A DNA stretch of 64,000 nucleotides from Gnetum montanum (lineage: Eukaryota > Streptophyta > Gnetopsida > Gnetales > Gnetaceae): assembly GCA_015680685.1 (NCBI GenBank), contig MNCI01014483.1, positions 62,001 to 126,000 of the forward strand, read 5' to 3'. Both the position numbers and the translations under genes were made by a program. The stretch's first letter is position 1. Each line of letters opens with the position of its first letter. This document shows positions 56,542-64,000 of the stretch, in pieces. The notes under the pieces are model-generated. The model was not told the origin of the DNA. It worked only from the letters and a program-made list of their open reading frames with translations, and searched no databases.

Positions 56542-58089
56542 TACCCCCATGGCTGAATGAAAACTCGTCCTCGAGTTCCTTACAATGATATTAGGTAGGT
56601 ATGAGATTATTGAGGGGAATGGAACTAATGGAATGACATGTGAACGGTTCATTATTACAAGACTTGACAAACTGGTGTTCTAGACAACAAGGGTGAACAC
56701 CTTATTATAATGACATTAGGCCACATTTGGCAGCTGAGAGAAAAGTGGAGAGAGAATAGAAGAGAAGAAGAGAGAAGAGTCTTGCTACTGCCAACACCTA
56801 GATTGTGTCTTCTGTTGTCAATCTGTAAGTGCATTATCCATTCTACTCCTTACATAGCTGCTTCAGCACTGCTCCATNGGCTCCATTCCAAGTGTTTGCG
56901 CCAAATCCATTCCGTTGTTGTATGATTGCCATCTGCACACACAACACAATCATACATTAGCAAGGGTAATTGAATCATTAAGTAAATAATACCTTTCTTT
57001 GATGTAGGTTCATTGGCTAGGTTGTGGTATGGCTGATATGGATCTGGGAAAATGTATATGATGACTACCGAAGGTGTAGGGGTTCAGAAGAAAAACAAAA
57101 AAATCTGGGGCTTAGGAGAAAAATCGAAAAAGCAGGCCCCGTACCCCCATGACTAATCGCAAACCTCCGGTAGCATTAGAATGGAGAAAGAAAAGGAGTA
57201 AGAAATATAGGTAAAAAGGGACAACTATGGCATTGATGAAAGGGATGTCAAAATGGTAATGAACAAAATAATAATTAATTACAAAATGTTAAGGAAAAGA
57301 ACTTAACTGATGTTCCAAATAGGAGTGGTAGTGGGTCCTCCCCAAAGCAGGCTCATGCCCTTTAATGCCCTGACAAACCCACATTCAGAGAGTCCGTAGG
57401 CTCTGGAAATGTCCTTTGGAAGAAGAGTTAAAGTCTTAACCACAAGAATTTACCAAAAAGAAAACAATGCATCAACCAAAATATACACTAATGATACAAC
57501 TGGCAATGAGGTGAACAATGGAGAGAAGGATGGAAAGAATAGGATGGAATTGAATCCCAAGGACAAAGTGGTGTACAGCCCCTTCTATGTGTTATGATTA
57601 ATGTGACTTGGCAAATCTCATTCCAACTCTGGATCAAACCAACCACTTTCAGTGACTTCGCATCAATGCATCCGGTTAAACCATCCACTGGGATAACAAG
57701 GATGCATCGTCAAAGAGCCACCACCATTCCGATGAAACAAGAGAGAGAATGGGAAGCGAGAAGGACCTTAGTCAGAGGGAACACTTTGGTTCCATAACCA
57801 GTGCTTGTAGCCCAAAGTTATTTCATCTAAGGGGTGTGCTTTGAATCCTCACTTTTTCTTCTTTTCTCTCTTTTTTTTGTGTTTTGTGTTTTTATGCATG
57901 GGGACCACACCATGCAAAGACTTCTTATTTTTATTGTCTCAGCTTCCGAAGAATGGGTGACATTGGAATGGTAAGAAAAATCAAGAAGAAAACATCCAAG
58001 CACCGAAGAGAATGATCAACACAAAAGCATCAAGTTCCTTTGAAGTCACACCCTTTGCAATCCTTGAGTCCTTCCTTAGTTTGAGAAAT
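56542..58089 (-). other. 3' non-coding region of gag-pro element copy 2
   Basis: Equivalent of 11434-13000. Block 57200-57810 is well conserved between copies and has a 67-codon open frame on + (57594-57797) and a 66-codon frame on - (57488-57688, containing GCIDAKSLKVVGL, compare ECIDAKSLDVVGL at 12452-12634). No known domain. A single N at 56878 is flanked by a repeat of GCTCCAT. Confidence 0.6.
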
Positions 58090-58999
58090 NNNNNNNNNNN
58101 NNNNNNNNNNNNNNNNNNNNNNNNNNNNNNNNNNNNNNNNNNNNNNNNNNNNNNNNNNNNNNNNNNNNNNNNNNNNNNNNNNNNNNNNNNNNNNNNNNNN
58201 NNNNNNNNNNNNNNNNNNNNNNNNNNNNNNNNNNNNNNNNNNNNNNNNNNNNNNNNNNNNNNNNNNNNNNNNNNNNNNNNNNNNNNNNNNNNNNNNNNNN
58301 NNNNNNNNNNNNNNNNNNNNNNNNNNNNNNNNNNNNNNNNNNNNNNNNNNNNNNNNNNNNNNNNNNNNNNNNNNNNNNNNNNNNNNNNNNNNNNNNNNNN
58401 NNNNNNNNNNNNNNNNNNNNNNNNNNNNNNNNNNNNNNNNNNNNNNNNNNNNNNNNNNNNNNNNNNNNNNNNNNNNNNNNNNNNNNNNNNNNNNNNNNNN
58501 NNNNNNNNNNNNNNNNNNNNNNNNNNNNNNNNNNNNNNNNNNNNNNNNNNNNNNNNNNNNNNNNNNNNNNNNNNNNNNNNNNNNNNNNNNNNNNNNNNNN
58601 NNNNNNNNNNNNNNNNNNNNNNNNNNNNNNNNNNNNNNNNNNNNNNNNNNNNNNNNNNNNNNNNNNNNNNNNNNNNNNNNNNNNNNNNNNNNNNNNNNNN
58701 NNNNNNNNNNNNNNNNNNNNNNNNNNNNNNNNNNNNNNNNNNNNNNNNNNNNNNNNNNNNNNNNNNNNNNNNNNNNNNNNNNNNNNNNNNNNNNNNNNNN
58801 NNNNNNNNNNNNNNNNNNNNNNNNNNNNNNNNNNNNNNNNNNNNNNNNNNNNNNNNNNNNNNNNNNNNNNNNNNNNNNNNNNNNNNNNNNNNNNNNNNNN
58901 NNNNNNNNNNNNNNNNNNNNNNNNNNNNNNNNNNNNNNNNNNNNNNNNNNNNNNNNNNNNNNNNNNNNNNNNNNNNNNNNNNNNNNNNNNNNNNNNNNN
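58090..58999. other. Assembly gap (N run)
   Basis: 910 undetermined bases. By comparison with copy 1 the missing sequence should include the protease region and part of the 3' non-coding region. Confidence 0.99.
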
Positions 59000-59222
59000 C
59001 CAACGATCTGCAAATAAATAAAGGGACTCCCAGGGTCAATTAGTTTCCTGGGAAGGTGACATACCTTGATCTAGTTAGTTACGGTATGTGTTAACATAAC
59101 TGTATGTGTTACACTTCTTTGGACTGAAGGGTTCTCCGAAGCATTGGTGGTTAGAGGCCTATACATGTACCCGTCAACTTGTTGTTGCGAGAGTTTATCT
59201 AGGCTCCTAGTTCTGAAAAAAG

Positions 59223-59292
59223 NCAATGCTTCGGAGAACCCTTCAGTCCAAAGAAGTGTAACACATACGGTTATGTTAACACATACCGTAAN
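59223..59292. other. Gap-closure artefact with inverted copy
   Basis: Between two single Ns, 59224-59291 is the reverse complement of 59079-59146 with one difference, and CTAGGCTCCTAGTTCTG is repeated on both sides (59198 and 59293). It looks like an assembly error, not a biological hairpin. Confidence 0.8.
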
Positions 59293-59371
59293 CTAGGCTC
59301 CTAGTTCTGAAAAAAGGTCTCTTCTTTGTATAGTTGTCACCAGAACTAGTACCCAGTTGGATATTTACACT

Positions 59372-61720
59372 CTAAATATTTACAGCTCTCACGGCGTTAC
59401 GTTGCTGCAGTTGGGTAGGAAATTTCCCTTGCATGGTTGGAACAGGTTGTATGAGAACTACCGGAGGAAGAGATGCGGGTGGAGTTAGAGGATGGACTGA
59501 ATGTGAGATGTCTCCCGGAGGAGAAGGAGTCCTTCTGAAGTACTCCCGAGCTTGGTAGTGACGTTGGGGGGTAGTGTGACCCATAGAGTCACCTGGAGAA
59601 ACCGGTTGCTGCACATAATGACTATAAGGATCAGACTACTGGTAAGGGTATTGATATGTTGGTTGTGGCATCCCCCATGACTGTGGGTATTTCCACTGCT
59701 GATGCTATCCAATGGGCTTTGGAGGCATTCCACTTGGATAATATGTTAAGGGTTGGTGGAACTGCCTCGGGTTACCTTGTGGATAAGGTAACCTTCGGGG
59801 TGTTTGTCGTTGATTAAGTCTTCGATTTAATGCATACACCCCAGACTCCTACAAATGTGAGATAATTGGGCAACATTCCTTAGGATGGTCATAGTAGCAG
59901 ACCTCACATCCACTATCATTGTCTAAATCAGGATTTACAGCCTCATCAGAGATAGGAATTTTTCCCTTACCCTTGCTATGTGCAGGGCTTACGTTTTTCC
60001 GCTTAGTTTTACCTTTGTCGCTACCTTGCTCTACTTTAGACTCTTCTACGATTTTCAAGACTGTTTCTATTCGTGAGTCTAAGGAAGCCCACATTTGGTC
60101 TACCTTAGCTGATACCTAAGTTGTTAACTTTTGGATCAGCACGATTTTCTAGTTCACCAACTCTTCGAGTGGTGACTCATCCTCCTCATCACAGAATTTC
60201 ACTCCCTTCTTGCAAAGGGAGGGATTGCGGTTGTATTCTTCCACACTTTCTCTCTTCTGTAACTCACCTTCTTCTTGCACTACTTGTTCCAACAAGCTTT
60301 CAACTTCATGGGCTCTCAGTTGGAAAAGTCTCCCTTGGGCATAAGTCCCAAGGGTTCTTCTCGTTTCATTTCTTAGCCCATCCACGATGTGGTGAAGTTG
60401 ATCCCGCATAGCGTACCCATGGCCCAGGCAACAATGTAGCAGTGTATAGTAATGGGCCATGGCAGCATCCAAGGGTTCATAAGCACCTTGTTTCCAGCCT
60501 TGGATCTACTTACATAAGTTAGACACTTTGGAGTATGTTTGATATTTGTTGTTGAATAATTCAAGCATCGTACTCCACCTCCTGATGGTTTTCGGTTCTA
60601 AGGACCGGTACCAGCTCTCTGCTTCTTTGATGAGTGTCCTTGGAAACAACTTGAGATTCTGCCACTCATTATCGATATTTTGCAAGGCACAGGCATCGTG
60701 GAATGCCTGTAAATGATGTTGAGGATCGGCGTTGTATCCCCCTTCAAAACATGGGATGTTATTTATGTCCAAACGCTTGATCCTGCTATCCTTTAAGTGC
60801 CTTGTGGGGATCCTAACTGCCTCTGTGATGTCTAGCATGCTTCAGGTTCTGAGTAGGGGTTCTTCATGATCATGTCTTTCATGACATCTATGATGTCTTT
60901 GTGGTGATTCCCTACTCTCCCTACATCTTTGACATTGTTCTAACTCCTCTCGACCTTCTTTTCAAGGTATTTCATCTTCCTTTTTACTTTTACCCTCTCC
61001 ATTATGCTCACGATGATTGCGCCCAGATGTGGAAGGAGAGTGTGAATGGTAAGATGAAGGAGAAGAGGAAGGGGATCCATCACCATGGTAATGTTTCTTA
61101 CCTTCCCTTTGGCTGCTTCGGCCCCAATCGTTGTAATGATCTAAGTGTCTATCCTTAGTGTGAGTAGTTGTTCCTGCAGTGAACAGTTGGTACAAACGCG
61201 GATTAGAGCCTGTAGCATGTACAGTTGATCGAAGGCCCTGATGCCTAACCTCTTCACCATTTTGAGGAGGAGGAACATCATTTTCTAAGAAACCCATTGT
61301 GAGGGGTTCCTTGTCTCCTATTTCACTGAGGATATGGGGGACCTTGCCCTTCAATAATAAATGTTGGCTCTCCTGCCTTTCATCCCAAATATGTTGGGAA
61401 TTTGTGGGATGATAATCCCTTGTGTCACAATTATCCAGAACGTATTCCACAAATAGTTATTACATTCCAATCTGTGCCAAGGCACAGAAAAGCATGTTAG
61501 TGGTTGCTCGATTTGGGGGTAACATAATGTTACCTTGCAGATCTCTCCATTGCAGTTGTTCGTCTTGGTGGAGAATAAAAGTAAAGTTAGGGACATACTC
61601 ATCAGGATGAGTATATGTGACCTTAGATTGTTTAGGACATGGCTGATTTGGGTTATGCGTATGGTGCTAACTGTCTCCTGTGTTGTCCTTAGGTGAGTTG
61701 ATTTCGTGAGAAGAAGCCAT
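59372..61720 (-). pseudogene. Gag of non-autonomous LTR element copy 2
   Basis: One uninterrupted frame of 783 codons from ATG 61720 (MASSHEINSPKDNTG) broken only by about ten stop codons, with no frameshift. In order: DLQGNIMLPPNRATTNMLF; a Ser/His-rich linker; LDINNIPCFEGGYNADPQHH; Gag core LFPRTLIKEAESWYRSLEP and ETIRRWSTM-type sequence; LRNETRRTLGTYAQGRLFQL; DEEDESPLEELVN; CYYDHPKECCP; and a Pro/Gln/Tyr-rich tail with YVQQPVSPGDSMG. It is the best template for the family's Gag. Most stops are TAG/TGA, as expected from C-to-T decay of Gln/Arg/Trp codons. Confidence 0.85.
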
Positions 61721-61845
61721 CCTAATGGTGTGCTATTTACCATTATTTATGTTCTTAATTAACTAATTAACCCTAAGGTTCATTAAAGCTCACAATGATG
61801 TGAGTGATATCCCTTATGTTCTAATTGGCGTAAAAAACACTTAGT

Positions 61846-61863
61846 CCCCGACAATGGAGCCAA
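61846..61863 (-). promoter_or_regulatory. tRNA-Asp-type primer binding site, copy 2
   Basis: On the - strand TGGCTCCATTGTCGGGGA, one base after the LTR end; close to the tRNA-Asp site used by Athila-type elements. Confidence 0.75.
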
Positions 61864-62773
61864 TGATGAGTGGCGAGGTACCCCTACACTCAACCATATG
61901 AAACGAGTGTAGCACGCACGATCTGGTCAAACTCTGTAGACTAAATGTCTAAACGCCACAAGGAACTCTTGGGGTTAATCATTCATTTTCTTCCCAGGCT
62001 TCCTTGTATGTTTCATGGTGTATGGTTAAGAAAGTCTAAGGTATATGAGTTTTTTGGTATTTTTCGGTTTATCTCCCAAGCTATGAGGGTGAAGGGTTGA
62101 GAAACTAACTAACTCTAACTACAACACTAAGTCCTAGCATCAGCATCCGTTCCCACTTACCGTACACACCCTGAACTATGCAACTGTGGCTACCAAATGC
62201 TAATCGTTACTGGGATCACCACATGTAACGCATGTGCTCAAAGCGATCATACTAAGGCAGTTAACTAACCTAAGTGTGACAAGCAGTTGATTCCTTGACT
62301 AGCCGTACACATTCGTAGATGCTCGTAATCAAGTCGTACTTGTCCCACATTATAGGAGGAAAGGGTTGAGATAATCTAATCGTGATGTGTAGCCAATTCC
62401 TTGGCTAGTTGTACACGTTCGTCAACGCTTGTAACCAAGTTGTACTCATGTCGCGTTACTAGGAAAGTAGTAAATAACATTAATTAAACCTATCCATGCA
62501 CTGCAAGGTTTATCCACAAAGTTCTTCTTTATTGTTGTACACAACTTGCGTTCAGGTACAAAGCTACTTGAATAAAGAGCCGTTCAGTTGGGGGACTCCT
62601 ATTGCCGGCACATAGAAAATATTCTATCTCTGGGGTGATCATTCCACCAGAGCTTCACTACTTTACATCTATGATTCTAAATGAGGGGAGTGCCACGTCT
62701 TATTTATAGATATGGTGGCGGACCACGAAATCACGTATGTGATATCGTGACTTGTGCAATCAACATCTCATCA
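61864..62773 (-). repeat. 5' LTR of gag-pro element copy 2
   Basis: 910 bp. It differs from 55564-56541 mainly by a shortened palindrome array (62718-62760, about two units). TATA box 62699-62709 (-). Confidence 0.88.
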
Positions 62774-64000
62774 GTATTAAAAATGAACTTACTGTTCTCC
62801 TAAGTCTACTAATCACAATTTGACCATTGAACAAATACTTCACTAATAGTTTTATTTCACAATTTCTTTGTTTTTTGGTTCTTGATTACAATGGGTGTAA
62901 CTTTAAAAATAGTGTTCGATAATAATGGCAAAGTATTCTAGTCTAGCACATATGGTACATCATTTTCATGAAATATCTTTAGCAAGCTTACATGGAAAAC
63001 TGGATGAATTTTTAAGGTTGCTAGAAGATTTAACTGATATGCTACTTCACCAATTATTTCAGAGATTTCAAAAGGTCCATAAAATTTGGATACCAATTTA
63101 GTATATTTTCCAAGTTTAAGAAAATTTCTTGTAGGTTTTACTCTCAATAGTACTTGATCTCCTACTCGGAATTCTTTTTCAAGTTGATGTTGATCTGCAT
63201 ATCCTTTATATGTATCTTGGGCAACTTGTAACTTTTATTTAACACTTGTGACAATGTTTTCCATTATTTTCATTGCTTCTTCCTTCCATTCTATTCTTAA
63301 TGTTGGATCCACCTAGGTTAGTGGTGTATGAAAATTATGTTCATACACTACTTTAAATGGTGTTTGATGTATGGAACATTGATAATTATTATTATAGGAA
63401 AATTCTGCTAGGTGCAAATAATTATACCATGTTTTGGGTCTACTCCTAAATAGCTTAATAGGATATCTTCTAATATTCTATTTACATGTTTGATTTTCCC
63501 ATTAGTCATAGGGTGGTAAGCTCTGCTAAATTTCAACTAGGTTCCAAGTTCTCTAAAGAAGGTTTTCCAAAATTTGAATATGAACTTGGGATATTTGTCA
63601 AAGGTGATAGATTTTTGAGAACCATGCAATCAAAACACTTCATGTATGAATTTTTGGAGTGTTTATTCTACTGTATTTGTATATTTCAAAGCTATAAAAT
63701 GTGCTATATTTGATAGATGTTCAACAACTACAAAAATTGAGTCCTTTTCTTTATTGGTTGTTGGCAATCTCACAATGAAATCCATGGTGACATCTTCCCA
63801 TTTCTAGGTTGGGACATCCATAGGCTATAATAACCAAGTGGGTTTTCTTTGTTCAGCTTTTATTCTTTTGCATGTTGAAAAATTTTTAATGTATGTGGAT
63901 ACATCATTTTTTATTCTAGGCCAAAAATAAGATTTTTGTATCATCATATACATCTTAATATAACCTGGGTGTCCTACGTATGGTACTTCATGTCCTTCAC
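62774..64000 (-). pseudogene. Chromovirus integrase and chromodomain (partial)
   Basis: Read from 64000 down: integrase with ENPLGYYSLWMSQPRNGKMS (out-of-frame relic of the core entry), then CSIHQTPFKVVYEHNFHTPL, QDTYKGYADQHQLEKEFRV, LLRVKPTRNFLKLGKY and KFYGPFEISEIIGEVAYQLN (GPY/F), ending HPVFHVSLLK. A decayed chromodomain follows (KNQKTKKL, NKTISEVFVQWSNCD). The frame then meets the gag-pro element at 62773 and resumes at 55563. The 5' part of the element is outside the window. Confidence 0.82.

Larger units (their letters stand above)
55564..62773 (-). mobile_element. Non-autonomous gag-pro LTR retrotransposon (TR-GAG-like), copy 2
   Basis: Second member of the family at 10534-17705: LTRs 55564-56541 and 61864-62773, tRNA-Asp-type primer site, Gag, and the same long 3' non-coding region. 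Length is 7.21 kb, including 910 N. Target duplication GTCTT/GTATT (4 of 5). Inserted in the chromodomain end of a chromovirus. No pol detected. Confidence 0.88.

Noticed and set aside
57981-59043. Open frames of 327-352 codons across the N run
   Set aside because: They consist almost wholly of undetermined residues; the flanks are non-coding or Gag-adjacent sequence.
59079-59291. Perfect inverted repeat that could be a hairpin or terminal inverted repeat
   Set aside because: Bounded by single Ns with duplicated flanks, typical of gap-filling error.

Overview
The window looks like nuclear DNA from a land plant with a large, old, repeat-rich genome. It is AT-rich, holds almost no open reading frame over 130 codons, and nearly every recognisable coding stretch is a decayed reverse-transcribing element. 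The mix (Ty3/gypsy elements of Athila/Tat and chromovirus type, a gag-pro-only LTR family, an endogenous caulimovirid) fits a gymnosperm or another big-genome plant, but no host gene here fixes the species. I see no intact host gene, rRNA or functional tRNA gene.

Layout. (1) 1-21625 is a four-layer nest. The outer layer is a Ty3/gypsy element (1-2012 and 19305-21625, + strand). Its RT is cut between the FAY and FGLCN motifs by an endogenous caulimovirid present as two full-genome-like copies joined tail to tail (+ copy 2013-6282; - copy 19304-17706 plus 10533-6283). The - copy is cut inside its coat-protein region by a gag-pro-only LTR retrotransposon (10534-17705, - strand) with an ATTTT target duplication; the + copy preserves the empty site. 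(2) 22653-36333 is a complete but decayed Ty3/gypsy element with unusually long LTRs (about 3.4 kb). The U3 of both LTRs carries host-gene fragments in sense orientation: a clear HSP70 ATPase-domain piece, a probable UDP-glycosyltransferase piece and a possible PPR piece. Its pol has an additional RNase H-like domain upstream of RT. (3) 36334-45604 holds unassigned AT-rich sequence, a tRNA-like SINE candidate, an LTR related to the gag-pro family, a gypsy RNase H/integrase remnant and one copy of a 1-kb dispersed repeat. (4) 45605-48477 is a solo LTR of the family in (2), with a perfect ATTAC duplication and a different U3 payload. (5) 49470-53330 is a - strand gypsy gag-RT-RNase H-integrase remnant. 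(6) 53865-64000 is a second nest: the dispersed repeat is invaded by a - strand chromovirus (3' LTR 54832-55338; coding 62774-64000), whose chromodomain region is split by a second gag-pro-family element (55564-62773, including a 910-base N gap).

How the parts relate. The gag-pro-only family shares Gag C-terminal and protease sequence with the outer gypsy element, which suggests (inference) that the latter's lineage supplied pol in trans. Its LTRs have a U3 array of degenerate GCGATATCGC palindromes just upstream of a TATAAATAAG box. The long-LTR family appears to collect transcript-derived sequence in U3, upstream of its TATA box.
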